Of a stretch of DNA of 64,000 nt, positions 26,044 through 34,580 are shown piece after piece. Each line of letters begins with the position of its first letter. The first letter of the stretch is position 1. The DNA lies in NCBI RefSeq assembly GCF_016458275.1, contig NZ_JAEMHM010000001.1:62001-126000 (forward strand), given 5' to 3'. The notes beneath the pieces were generated by a model. The model was not told where the DNA came from and did no database searches. It saw only the letters and a program-made list of their open reading frames with translations. Position numbers and translations under genes: made by a program. Source of the stretch: Geomesophilobacter sediminis. GTDB taxonomy: Bacteria; Desulfobacterota; Desulfuromonadia; Geobacterales; Geobacteraceae.

Positions 26044-26862
26044 ATGGTTCGTGAAATCGCCATTGGAGAAGTAAAGATCGGTGGGGGAAGACCCTTGGGG
26101 CTTATCGCCGGGCCGTGCGTCATCGAGAACGAGGCGGCCACGCTGCGCTGCGCCGAGCGGCTGATGACCATCTGCAACGGGGTCGGCATGTCGCTGGTCT
26201 TCAAGGCATCCTACGACAAGGCCAACCGTACCTCGGTCACCGCCTTCCGCGGCCCGGGGATGACGGAGGGGCTCCGGATCCTGGCCAAGGTGAAGGAGGC
26301 GCTCGGGGTGCCGGTCCTCTCCGACATCCACTCCATCGAGCAGGTGGCCCCGGCGGCGGACGTCCTCGACGTCCTGCAGATCCCGGCCTTTCTCTGCCGC
26401 CAGACCGATCTTCTGGTCGCCGCGGCAAAGACCGGCAGGGTGATCAACGTCAAGAAGGGGCAGTTCCTGGCCCCCTGGGACATGAAGAACGTGGTCGGCA
26501 AGATCCGCGCCTGCGAGAACGAGAACATCATCCTCACCGAGCGCGGGGCGAGCTTCGGCTACAACAACCTCGTGGTCGACATGCGGAGCTTTCCGGTAAT
26601 GCGGGCGATGGGATTCCCGGTGGTCTTCGACGCCACCCATTCGGTCCAGCTTCCCGGCGGGGCCGGGACCTCCTCCGGCGGCCAGCGCGAGTACGTCGAG
26701 TACCTCTCCCGTGCGGCGGTTGCCGCCGGCGTCGACGGCGTCTTCCTTGAGGTCCACGAAGATCCGGAGCAGGCCCTCTGCGACGGGCCGAATTCCGTGA
26801 AACTCAACGACCTTCCGGAATTGCTGAAGAAACTCAAGGCGATTGACGCCATCGTGAAATGA
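26044..26862 (+). CDS. kdsA: 3-deoxy-8-phosphooctulonate synthase (Kdo-8-P synthase)
   Basis: The 272-residue enzyme condenses phosphoenolpyruvate with arabinose 5-phosphate to give Kdo-8-phosphate. Motifs include [68 protein letters not shown] and [13 protein letters not shown] Cys in the AGPCVIE segment could indicate a metal-dependent KdsA, but class assignment needs alignment. ATG 26044 is preceded by GAGG; an earlier in-frame ATG at 26014 would start inside the repeat arm and was rejected. Confidence 0.96.
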   Translation: MVREIAIGEVKIGGGRPLGLIAGPCVIENEAATLRCAERLMTICNGVGMSLVFKASYDKANRTSVTAFRGPGMTEGLRILAKVKEALGVPVLSDIHSIEQVAPAADVLDVLQIPAFLCRQTDLLVAAAKTGRVINVKKGQFLAPWDMKNVVGKIRACENENIILTERGASFGYNNLVVDMRSFPVMRAMGFPVVFDATHSVQLPGGAGTSSGGQREYVEYLSRAAVAAGVDGVFLEVHEDPEQALCDGPNSVKLNDLPELLKKLKAIDAIVK

Positions 26863-26867
26863 AACAC

Positions 26868-26926
26868 GTTCTGCGTTCGACGTTCGACGTTGGCAGTAAC
26901 TGCACGTCGCACGCCGAACGTCGAAC
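26868..26926. repeat. Heptad-repeat palindrome (GTTCGAC type)
   Basis: The left arm is GTTCTGC, GTTCGAC, GTTCGAC, GTTGGCA. The right arm is the inverse, GTCGCAC, GCCGAAC, GTCGAAC. Only about 10 bases separate them, so the whole 59-base gap between kdsA and kdsD can fold into one hairpin. Confidence 0.7.
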
Positions 26927-26943
26927 GGACTTTAGGAGTTTTT

Positions 26944-27909
26944 GTGATAGTTGCTGAAGCAAAGCGGGTGATCCGCGTCGAGGCGGAGGCGTTGGCCTCG
27001 CTCGCCGAATCGATCGATGGTGCCTTTGAAAAGGCCGTGCAGATGATCCTTGAGGCCAAGGGGCGGGTCATCGTGACCGGGATGGGCAAATCCGGGCTGA
27101 TCGGGCAGAAAATCGCCTCGACCATGGCCTCTACCGGGACCCCGGCGTTCTTTCTCCACCCGGCGGAAGGGATCCACGGCGATCTTGGGATGATCACCCG
27201 CGGCGACGTCGTGATTGCCATCTCCAACTCCGGCGAGACCGACGAGGTGGTCCGGATTCTCCCGATCGTCAAAAGGCTCGGTGCCTCGCTCATTGCCCTC
27301 GCCGGAAACCCCAACTCCTCGTTGGCGAAAAGCGGCGACATCTTCCTCGATATTTCAGTCAAGGAAGAGGCCTGCCCCTTGGGCCTTGCCCCCACCGCGT
27401 CGACCACCGTCACCCTCGCCATGGGGGACGCTCTTGCCGTGGCCCTTTTGGTCCAGCGCGGCTTCAAGGCGGAGGACTTCGCCCTGTTCCACCCCGGTGG
27501 CGCACTGGGCAGAAAGCTTTTGCTCAAAGTCGAAGACATGATGCATGGCGGTGCGGAGATGCCGCTGGTTGCCCAGGACACCCTGATGCGCGAGGCGCTT
27601 TTCACCATCACCTCGAAGAAGCTCGGGATTACCGGGGTCACCGATGCCGCCGGTGCGCTGGTCGGTGTGATCACCGACGGCGACCTGCGCCGGGCCCTGG
27701 AAAAGGGACTCGACATCATCAACCTCCCTGCATCGGCGCTGATGAAGGGCAACCCCAAACGGATCAAACGCAGCGAACTCGCCGCCCGTGCCCTGCAGCA
27801 GATGGAGCAGTACTCCATCACCTCGCTTTTCGTCTTTGACGATGACGACGCCAGCCGTCCGGTCGGCATCGTCCATCTGCACGACCTTCTCAAGGCCGGC
27901 ATCGCGTAA
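26944..27909 (+). CDS. kdsD: D-arabinose 5-phosphate isomerase
   Basis: The 321-residue enzyme (KdsD/KpsF/GutQ family) converts ribulose 5-phosphate to arabinose 5-phosphate, the KdsA substrate. A SIS domain lies at residues about 30-180 (VIVTGMGKSGLIGQKIASTM, FLHPAEGIHGDLGMI, AISNSGETDEVV), followed by the ALFHPGGALGRKLL segment and two CBS domains (about 205-320, with ITDGDLRRALEKG). GTG 26944 is the start, with AGGAG six bases upstream (26934-26938); an in-frame ATG at 26890 lies inside the repeat and was rejected. Confidence 0.95.
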   Translation: MIVAEAKRVIRVEAEALASLAESIDGAFEKAVQMILEAKGRVIVTGMGKSGLIGQKIASTMASTGTPAFFLHPAEGIHGDLGMITRGDVVIAISNSGETDEVVRILPIVKRLGASLIALAGNPNSSLAKSGDIFLDISVKEEACPLGLAPTASTTVTLAMGDALAVALLVQRGFKAEDFALFHPGGALGRKLLLKVEDMMHGGAEMPLVAQDTLMREALFTITSKKLGITGVTDAAGALVGVITDGDLRRALEKGLDIINLPASALMKGNPKRIKRSELAARALQQMEQYSITSLFVFDDDDASRPVGIVHLHDLLKAGIA

Positions 27910-27915
27910 AAGACA

Positions 27916-27994
27916 GTTCAGAGTTCCAAGTTCAGAGTTCAAAGTTGAAAACCAAAACCTGCGAACTAAGAACTCAGAACTCAGAACTCAGAAC
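27916..27994. repeat. Gene-less heptad-repeat element (GTTCAGA type)
   Basis: The left arm (27916-27950) runs GTTCAGA, GTTCCAA, GTTCAGA, GTTCAAA, GTTGAAA. The right arm (27960-27994) is TGCGAAC, TAAGAAC, TCAGAAC, TCAGAAC, TCAGAAC, the inverse with minor changes. It fills the kdsD-kdsC gap up to the kdsC ribosome site (28001). Confidence 0.8.
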
Positions 27995-28009
27995 CTCACC
28001 GGAGGGGCC

Positions 28010-28525
28010 GTGGAAGACCGACTCACCAAAATCAAGCTGCTGATCCTCGACGTTGACGGCGTCATGACTGACGGCCGCATCATCTTTGACTCCAACGGGG
28101 TGGAGAGCAAGTTCTTCAACGTGAAGGACGGCCACGGGATCAAGATGCTGCAGCGCTCTGGCATCGAGGTTGGGATCATCTCCGGGCGGCAGTCCCGCGT
28201 GGTGGAAAACCGTGCCGTGGAGCTCGGGATCAACCTGGTCTACCAGAAATCGCTCGACAAGCTGGTCCCGTACCGGCAGATGCTGGAGACCACCGGCCTT
28301 CTGGACGAACAGGTCGCCTTCATGGGCGACGATGTCATCGACATCCCCCTTTTGCGGCGGGTCGGCTTTGCCGCCGCCCCCGCCGATGCCATCGCCGAGG
28401 TGCTCCCCTTCGCCCATTTTGTCTCCAGCAAGCGCGGCGGCTGGGGGGCGGTCCGCGAGGTCTGCGACCTGATCCTCAAGGCCCAGGGCAACTGGGAGAC
28501 CATCACCTCCCGTTACTACGTCTGA
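28010..28525 (+). CDS. kdsC: Kdo-8-phosphate phosphatase
   Basis: The 171-residue HAD-superfamily phosphatase removes phosphate from Kdo-8-phosphate. HAD motifs are clear: motif I LLILDVDGVMTDG (nucleophile Asp), motif II IISGRQS, and motif III/IV FMGDDVIDIPLLRRVG. The short C0-type form without a cap is standard for KdsC, which works as a tetramer. GTG 28010 starts the gene after GGAGGGG at 28001-28007. A terminator at 28586 closes the Kdo group, so kdsB-pyrG-S23-kdsA-kdsD-kdsC may form one transcript. Confidence 0.95.
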   Translation: MEDRLTKIKLLILDVDGVMTDGRIIFDSNGVESKFFNVKDGHGIKMLQRSGIEVGIISGRQSRVVENRAVELGINLVYQKSLDKLVPYRQMLETTGLLDEQVAFMGDDVIDIPLLRRVGFAAAPADAIAEVLPFAHFVSSKRGGWGAVREVCDLILKAQGNWETITSRYYV

Positions 28526-28585
28526 AGGGACCGCTTCCCCTCGGGCGGAGCCGTCGAAGGCGAGCCGAGAGGAGCCTGCCGGAAA

Positions 28586-28628
28586 AAACGCCGGCTTCCG
28601 GAAAATATCCGGGAGCCGGCGTTTCTTT
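28586..28628 (+). terminator. Terminator of the Kdo gene group
   Basis: AAACGCCGGCTTCCGG pairs almost perfectly with CCGGGAGCCGGCGTTT across a seven-base AT-rich loop and is followed by CTTTTC. Confidence 0.88.
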
Positions 28629-28686
28629 TCGGTGCCACATCGGCGTGTCTGCGCGCTGGGATCCCTTCCGCCGTCATCTCCGTCCG

Positions 28687-29143
28687 TAGTTTCGGCCGCA
28701 GATTGAATAGCGTCGAGATCAGTCGGATATTTAGGAATTCAAAAAAGATAGTTTCGGCTGCACCGAGGATAGTTTCGGCGGGTCCATTTCCGACCGGTCA
28801 CGGCAAGTTTTAACTGCCGGCGGAGCCAATGCTCGCTCCGGTCGGCTGTCGCTTTCATGAGATTGCCAAAAAAATGGTGTGAAAATACGCCAACCGTGCG
28901 GCGACGAGGAAACGGATCGTGGGATATAAAGAATTCTTATCGGTGTGATCCCGTTCATAACCTGCGTGGGGGGGGCAGGTCATCGAAGAAGCAGCCTCGT
29001 CACGATAATTAGCTCATTCAATTCCTAAATCTCATCTGTCCCCACCCGTTCCACGTCATTTCCATTCCCGAGTTGATCAGCCGAAACTAAGAAATCATCA
29101 GCCGAAACTAAGAATTCATCAGCCGAAACTAAGAATTCATCTT
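28687..29143. mobile_element. Scar with inverted clusters of 21-bp repeats (possible IS21-type ends)
   Basis: TAGTTTCGGC occurs at 28687, 28749 and 28770, the last two 21 bases apart. Its inverse GCCGAAACTA occurs at 29080, 29101 and 29122, exactly 21 bases apart, within units such as ATCAGCCGAAACTAAGAATTC minus one base. Repeated sites at both ends in opposite orientation, with GAATTC next to each cluster, resemble the multiple terminal repeats of IS21-family elements. No istA or istB gene lies between; about 300 bases without a gene remain. I read it as a deleted element or a miniature derivative. Confidence 0.45.
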
Positions 29144-29171
29144 TCCAAGTTATCCTGGCTCTTTTCCACGT

Positions 29172-29486
29172 AATCCCACCCGCGGCGCTGCTTGGCGTTG
29201 GACCTCCGAAAGGGCTCCTCGCATCGTACGGGACGGGTTTCCAATCAATCCTGATCGGGCGTTTGCGGACCGAGACCTGAAAGCCGCCTTTGAGAAGGTG
29301 GAGGAGTTTTCGAGCTTGACACCGGTTCGCTATCGAATCGAAACATGACTTCCCGAGAATGGCTTCACCACGCTACAGCAAGGCGCTGATCAGCTTGGTG
29401 CCGAACAATGGCAGAGGTTTGCTGCCAAGTATCGGGTAACTGGACCCTTGGGCATGCCTCAGAGTTATACGGCGAAGGGATGGTGA
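29172..29486 (+). pseudogene. Degenerate gene remnant, family not recognised
   Basis: One frame reads protein-like for about 100 codons (segments INPDRAFADRDLKAAFEKVEEF and, after an in-frame TGA at 29346-29348, GADQLGAEQWQRFAAKYRVTG) before ending at TGA 29484-29486. No start codon with a ribosome site is seen. It is probably the remains of a gene disrupted near the repeat scar. From 29487 to 29660 the DNA is markedly AT-richer than the surroundings and I see no gene in it. Confidence 0.3.
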
Positions 29487-29662
29487 GTTCTAATTGATTT
29501 TGCAGCGTCCATCACGCCATCTGGAGTTATTTTTCTTTAGTGATACCGGACACGACCGTTCTGTTCGCTACGCGATGCCATATCAGATCGACATGATTGG
29601 CATATTGCTAATACACAGGATTCACATTAATAGATTCCTTATTCATCTCAACCACTTTCGGA

Positions 29663-29691
29663 TTTACATTAGGTATACGGCGTGCTATAAC
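29663..29691 (+). promoter_or_regulatory. Candidate promoter of the polysaccharide locus
   Basis: TTTACA (29663-29668) and TATAAC (29686-29691) are separated by 17 bases, a near-ideal vegetative promoter, about 80 bases before rfbC. It is the only strong promoter candidate at the left edge of the glycan locus. Confidence 0.55.
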
Positions 29692-29773
29692 ACATGACTC
29701 TGTGATAAGCGTTTGTTCATCTAACGCGGATGCGGTTCCGGACTGCCATAGGAGCTGACTGCGAGGGCCTAAA

Positions 29774-30319
29774 ATGAATGTGATACCGACCGAGATCCCC
29801 GAGGTTCTCATTATAGAACCCAAGGTCTTCGGTGATGCCCGCGGATTTTTCTTTGAGAGTTTCAATCAGAAGGTGTGGGAAGAGAAGACCGGAGTAACCC
29901 GTCCGTTTGTCCAGGATAACCATTCCCGCTCCGCGCGTAATGTCTTGCGCGGGCTCCACTACCAGATCCGGCAGCCTCAGGGCAAACTGGTCCGCGTCGT
30001 TTTAGGTGAGGTTTTCGACGTCGCGGTCGACATCCGCCGGAACTCCCCCACCTTCGGCAAATGGGTCGGCAGGCACCTTTCGGCGGAGAACAAGCGGCAG
30101 ATGTGGGTCCCCGAGGGATTCGCCCACGGTTTCGTCGTGATTTCCGAAGTGGCTGAATTTCTGTACAAGACCACCGACTACTGGGCTCCCGAATACGAAC
30201 GCTGCATCGCCTGGAACGACCCGGATTTGGGTATATTGTGGCCGATCCAAGGAGAGCCCTTACTGGCGGTGAAAGACGCAAACGGCGTGAAATTCAGCCA
30301 GTCGGAGTGCTTCAACTGA
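29774..30319 (+). CDS. rfbC: dTDP-4-dehydrorhamnose 3,5-epimerase
   Basis: The 181-residue cupin enzyme epimerises dTDP-4-keto-6-deoxyglucose at C3 and C5 on the way to dTDP-L-rhamnose. Landmarks are FGDARGFFFESFNQ, DNHSRSARNVLRGLHYQ (catalytic His62), the AVDIRRNSPTFGKWVG block and VPEGFAHGFVV. GAGGG precedes the ATG. rfbA, rfbB and rfbD are not in the window, so rhamnose synthesis would need genes elsewhere; alternatively the enzyme serves a related dTDP sugar. It is the first gene of the polysaccharide locus. Confidence 0.95.
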   Translation: MNVIPTEIPEVLIIEPKVFGDARGFFFESFNQKVWEEKTGVTRPFVQDNHSRSARNVLRGLHYQIRQPQGKLVRVVLGEVFDVAVDIRRNSPTFGKWVGRHLSAENKRQMWVPEGFAHGFVVISEVAEFLYKTTDYWAPEYERCIAWNDPDLGILWPIQGEPLLAVKDANGVKFSQSECFN

Positions 30320-30371
30320 TAGGATTTTTGGGCCATCATCATAGTTATTGGAAAGTGGGAAGCCTTAAAAC

Positions 30372-33203
30372 ATGAAGTTTAAAGTTATCGTTCTGCTGGC
30401 AGTAGTTCTTCTTTCCTTTTCCACCGCAATCGCAGCGCCGGTGACGAGGGATCCATCTGCCCCTTCCACTGATTTCTCTTTGACCGGTTCAGGGGGTAAT
30501 TATCTCCCGGGGAGTCGTCCGGACAATGGTGCTGACGCTACCTCCGATACGTACTATCCAACCGATCAGCAATATCCGCTTGCTCAGCCTTCTGCCAACT
30601 CGGACCAATTCGGGCAAAACGAACAACCGATGCAATCGGGGCAATTCGGTCAACCCGGCCAACCCGGGCAGGTTGGCCAGGGAGGATCGTTCGGCCAACC
30701 CAGCCAGTTCGGCCAACCCAGCCAGTTCGGGGGGGCAACGCAGTACCAGCCGCCGGGACAATACCTCTCGGAGCCGAACGTGCCCGGTGCTGCAGGAAAG
30801 CCGTCGTCGGAGCTGAAGAGACGGCAAATCCAGGATGGAGAGGCAACTCCCTCGGAGGAAGGTGAAGCTAGGGGAGTCGATGGGAACCTCCCCGGCAAAA
30901 AAGAAAGTAGTGCTGGCCGGAAAGGCGAGGCAGGCAAGGAACGGGACCGGGAACTTTCTCCCTTGGAACGGACCCTGCGGGAGCGGCCGGTAACGGCGGA
31001 GAGCCTCAAATCCCAACCCTACAAGGTTGCCCCTTTACGGCAGTTCGGTTACAGCTTCTTCAAGCCCGACGCTGTTGGCTTCGGAGTCCAGACGGACGTT
31101 CCGGTCGGTCCCGACTATGTCGTTGGCGCAGGGGACCGGCTTGTTATGACGGTATGGGGAAGCATCGATGGCACTTTTAATCTCGATGTCAATCGCAGTG
31201 GTGAAGTGGTGCTTCCGAAGGTTGGGAACGTCAAGGTCGCCGATCAAAAGTTCAGCCAAGTACCTGCCCTCTTGAAAGTTGCCCTCGGGAGGGTTTACAA
31301 AAACTTCAGTTTAAACGTCAACATGGGGAAATTGCGGCTCATCAAGGTGTATGTAGTCGGCGAGGTGACTGCGCCGGGCGACTATAACGTAAATTCCCTC
31401 TCCACCGTCATCAACGCCCTTTCTGCCGCCGGTGGCCCGACCAAAAACGGTAGTCTCAGGAACATCCAGATCAACCGGAACGGCAAGGTCGTCGAAACCG
31501 TTGACCTCTACGATTTCTTCCTGAAGGGGGACAAAGGGAAGGACATCCGGCTGCAGCCGGGCGACACCATCCTCGTCCCGGTTATCGGCCCGGTAGCCGG
31601 CGTTTCGGGGAACGTCCGGCGTCCCGGGATTTACGAGCTCAAGGGAGAGCACACCCTTAAAGACCTCCTAGCCCTTGCCGATGGGATCAACCCCTCTGGC
31701 TATCTGCAACGGGTGCAGGTTTACCGTGTCCAGGCCCACGACAAGAAGATGGTCACCGATTTCAACCTGGATCTGAATGGCGACAAGCGGGTTGACGAGG
31801 TGGCCGCTGGGATCGCGGTCCAGGACCTCGACCTGGTCAAAGTGCTCCCGATCGACAGCGTTCTGCACGGGTACGTGCGGCTGGAGGGGCATGTACTCCG
31901 GCCCGGAGATTATGCCCTGAAGCCCGGCATGCGAGTGAGTGCCCTGCTCGGTGGGGACAGTCTTCTCCCCGAATACTACCGCGGCACGGGGCAGATCATC
32001 CGTCTGCTTCCCCCGGACCTGCATCCGGAGATCGTCCTCTTTAATGTGGCATCTGCTCTCAAGGGAGAGCCCACATCCGATCTGGAGCTCAAGGAGTTCG
32101 ACCGGGTACGCATCTTTGCCCGTAAGGAGATGGAGGAAACTCCGTTCGTGAAGGTCAGCGGCGAGGTCCAAAGGCCTGGCCAGATCCGCTACTTCGAAAA
32201 CATGACCGTGCGGGACGTCCTAATCCAGGCCGGAAATCCGAAAATGACCGCCTACCTGAAGCATGCCGAGATCTCCCGTGTCAAGAAAGTAGGCGATGTC
32301 GTCACCTACTTCCCGATTCAGGTAGACCTTGAGAGCGCAATGAATGGGGGAAACGGGAACTTGAAGCTCGAACCCTTCGATGAGCTCAACGTGCGGCGCC
32401 TGCCGAACTGGGCTGAATCAACTGAGCGCTACGTAAACCTCTCCGGTGAGTTTGTCTTTCCCGGAATCTACCCCATTTACAAGGGGGAGCGCTTGAGTTC
32501 TGTAATTGAGCGCGCCGGCGGGTTCACTGATCGCGCCTACGTCAAGGCCGCCCGTTTCACCCGTGAAAATGCCCGTAAACTGCAACAACAGCGGATGGAC
32601 GAAGCGCTTGCCAAGGCCGAACAGGACATCACCAACCTCCAGGCCAAGATGGCGCAGACCGCCGCATCGCCGGAGGATGTCGCCAGCTCCAAGACCACTT
32701 TGGAAGGGCTCCTGCGCAGTGTCGAGGTGCTGAAGAGCAAAAAGGCCGAGGGACGGATGCTGATTGAAGTCACTTCCTTACGTGAGCTCAAAGGGAGCAT
32801 CTATGATCTGGAGTTGCAAGGAGGCGATCAGTTGTCGGTTCCCAGCGACCCTGGTGGGGTCAACGTCATCGGTGACGTCTACAACCAAAACACCGTGGTC
32901 ACCCAGCAGGGACAGAACCTGGACTGGTACCTGAAACAGGTCGGTGGGCCGACCAAGGATGCCGACACCGATGAGATCTACGTGGTAAAGGCTGATGGAA
33001 CCGTAGTGAGCCAGAAAAATTCGGGCAGCTTTCTCTGGTACAACACCTTCTGGCACAAGGGGCTCGACTCCGGGGACACCATCATCGTCCCGCATCAGTA
33101 CGAAAAGACTGCGTGGTTGAAAGACATTAAGGATATCGCCCAAGTCTTGGGGAATATTGCCGTTACTGCAGGGGTTTTAGTGGCCGCGGGGCTTAAGTTT
33201 TAG
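30372..33203 (+). CDS. Outer-membrane polysaccharide export protein (OPX, SLBB domains)
   Basis: The 943-residue protein has a signal peptide (residues 1-22, ending TAIAAP, no lipobox) and a low-complexity Gln/Gly/Pro segment at about residues 75-135 (units such as QFGQPGQ). A Poly_export domain follows near residue 250 (YVVGAGDRLVMTVWG), then several SLBB domains (VYVVGEVTAPGDYNV, VSGNVRRPGIYELKG, LEGHVLRPGDYALKPG, VSGEVQRPGQIRYF, LSGEFVFPGIYPIYKGE). A coiled coil lies at about 735-790, and a final SLBB at about 835. It probably forms the outer-membrane exit channel with the Wzz-like protein encoded next. Confidence 0.92.
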   Translation: MKFKVIVLLAVVLLSFSTAIAAPVTRDPSAPSTDFSLTGSGGNYLPGSRPDNGADATSDTYYPTDQQYPLAQPSANSDQFGQNEQPMQSGQFGQPGQPGQVGQGGSFGQPSQFGQPSQFGGATQYQPPGQYLSEPNVPGAAGKPSSELKRRQIQDGEATPSEEGEARGVDGNLPGKKESSAGRKGEAGKERDRELSPLERTLRERPVTAESLKSQPYKVAPLRQFGYSFFKPDAVGFGVQTDVPVGPDYVVGAGDRLVMTVWGSIDGTFNLDVNRSGEVVLPKVGNVKVADQKFSQVPALLKVALGRVYKNFSLNVNMGKLRLIKVYVVGEVTAPGDYNVNSLSTVINALSAAGGPTKNGSLRNIQINRNGKVVETVDLYDFFLKGDKGKDIRLQPGDTILVPVIGPVAGVSGNVRRPGIYELKGEHTLKDLLALADGINPSGYLQRVQVYRVQAHDKKMVTDFNLDLNGDKRVDEVAAGIAVQDLDLVKVLPIDSVLHGYVRLEGHVLRPGDYALKPGMRVSALLGGDSLLPEYYRGTGQIIRLLPPDLHPEIVLFNVASALKGEPTSDLELKEFDRVRIFARKEMEETPFVKVSGEVQRPGQIRYFENMTVRDVLIQAGNPKMTAYLKHAEISRVKKVGDVVTYFPIQVDLESAMNGGNGNLKLEPFDELNVRRLPNWAESTERYVNLSGEFVFPGIYPIYKGERLSSVIERAGGFTDRAYVKAARFTRENARKLQQQRMDEALAKAEQDITNLQAKMAQTAASPEDVASSKTTLEGLLRSVEVLKSKKAEGRMLIEVTSLRELKGSIYDLELQGGDQLSVPSDPGGVNVIGDVYNQNTVVTQQGQNLDWYLKQVGGPTKDADTDEIYVVKADGTVVSQKNSGSFLWYNTFWHKGLDSGDTIIVPHQYEKTAWLKDIKDIAQVLGNIAVTAGVLVAAGLKF

Positions 33204-33333
33204 TCTCCGGAATGCCTACCGGACTCCTTTTTCGGAATCGCCCTTGCGTTGAATGATGACTGACCCAATGGCGTATCTGGAGACGCTTTCCAGAAGGAAC
33301 ATTTAGCTATCAGGTCGTTTTAAGGATTACTCA

Positions 33334-34521
33334 ATGGCAGAAACGCAAGAAATGATGGTTGAACAGGAAACAAAACTTTTGCACCTCGTGCACGTGATCG
33401 TGAAACGCAAGATGTTCATCATCAAGACCTGCAGCCTGGTGATCCTGCTTTCCGTCGTCTACAGTCTCACTCGTCCCAATATTTATTCGGCTACCGCGAA
33501 GGTGCTACCTCCGCCTAAGGACACCGGCCCGGGACTCTCCGCACTTCTTGGGCAGGCTGGCGGTATGTCAGGTTTAATGACCGGGGCTCTTGGGGGGGGG
33601 GGGGAACTTTACGTCAGCATCGCCAAGAGCCGTTCGGTGAGCGATGCGGTCATCCAGCGTCTGAATCTGGTCAAGGCCTACGAAATGCCGACGGTGGAGC
33701 AGACACGGCGCGTTCTGGATGACGCGGTTCGGGTTCAGGCGGGTAAAGATGGTTTAGTCACGATCACCGCTGAGGACAAAAATCCACAACTTGCCGCCCA
33801 GTTAGCTAATACACTGGTTGAGGAATTAGGAAAGGCTACGGTTCGCATGAACCTTTCCAAAGCGGGAACCGAAAGACTCTTTCTGGAAAAGCGCCTCGAC
33901 GTTGTGAAAAAAGACTTGAAGCTTGCCGAGGAGGATCTGAAAAATTACGCCCAAGAACACAAGGTTGTGCAGGTGGAATCACAGGCACGGGCATCCATCG
34001 AGGGCATAGCACGCCTTAAGGCCGAACTGGCGAGCAAAGAGGTACAACTCTCCGTGTTGCGTGCGTCTCGCACCAACCAGAGCCCGGAGGTAAAAGCCCT
34101 GGAAACCGGCATTTTGCGTCTTAAACGTGAGGTCGCACAGATGGCCGGAACTTCTGACGATGGCGAGGGGATCCCCGCGGTTGGCAATGTGCCGGGAGTC
34201 GGGCTGGAGTATTCGCGCAGGTTACGCGTGTTAAAAACGCAGGAGGCGGTCTACGAGCAGTTAACCAAGCAGTACGAGATGGCTAAGCTCAATGAGGCAA
34301 AAGACTCCTCTTCGATCCAGGTGCTCGATGAGGCCGTGGTTCCTCTCAAGAAATGCAAGCCAGCCCGCGCTCAGATGGTCATCTACTCGACGGTTATGTC
34401 GTTCTTGTTTTCCATCCTCATGGCCTTTGTAATGGAGCACCTTGAAAATATGCCGATTGAGGATCGTGAATTGCTGGCATCTATCAAAAGGCAGATGCTG
34501 GTGTTCAAACGGGCATTATGA
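33334..34521 (+). CDS. Wzz-type polysaccharide co-polymerase / chain length determinant
   Basis: The 395-residue inner-membrane protein has the Wzz topology: a first transmembrane helix at about residues 29-47 (MFIIKTCSLVILLSVVYSL), a large periplasmic part with coiled coil (about 170-260), and a second helix near 347-368 (AQMVIYSTVMSFLFSILMAF). No cytoplasmic kinase domain follows. It should set chain length and link the polymerase to the OPX protein. Codons for GGGG at residues 87-90 lie in a run of 13 G (33592-33604); a change in its length would truncate the protein near residue 90. Confidence 0.9.
   Translation: MAETQEMMVEQETKLLHLVHVIVKRKMFIIKTCSLVILLSVVYSLTRPNIYSATAKVLPPPKDTGPGLSALLGQAGGMSGLMTGALGGGGELYVSIAKSRSVSDAVIQRLNLVKAYEMPTVEQTRRVLDDAVRVQAGKDGLVTITAEDKNPQLAAQLANTLVEELGKATVRMNLSKAGTERLFLEKRLDVVKKDLKLAEEDLKNYAQEHKVVQVESQARASIEGIARLKAELASKEVQLSVLRASRTNQSPEVKALETGILRLKREVAQMAGTSDDGEGIPAVGNVPGVGLEYSRRLRVLKTQEAVYEQLTKQYEMAKLNEAKDSSSIQVLDEAVVPLKKCKPARAQMVIYSTVMSFLFSILMAFVMEHLENMPIEDRELLASIKRQMLVFKRAL
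33592..33604 (+). repeat. 13-base poly-G tract inside the Wzz-like gene
   Basis: Thirteen consecutive G lie in frame within GALGGGGELY of the co-polymerase gene. This is the longest mononucleotide run I saw in the window, where other runs of G usually stop at eight. Slippage would switch the gene off. Confidence 0.85.
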
Positions 34522-34580
34522 CATAGATGCTTTCTTGATTGGCTGACCATACTGTTTGGCTTTAACGGGACCTTTCTTCT

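Noticed and set aside
28731-28958. A 75-codon minus-strand open frame over the 21-bp repeats
   Set aside because: It runs across the repeat cluster, lacks a ribosome site and has no protein-like pattern; it is likely chance.
28860-28960. Possible c-di-GMP riboswitch (GCCAACCG and GACGAGG segments)
   Set aside because: The conserved GEMM core and pairing arms could not be assembled, and no gene follows within 800 bases.
29494-29697. A 67-codon open frame in the AT-rich gap before rfbC
   Set aside because: It starts with TTG, has no ribosome site, has odd composition (many Ile, His, Arg) and overlaps the best promoter candidate of the glycan locus.
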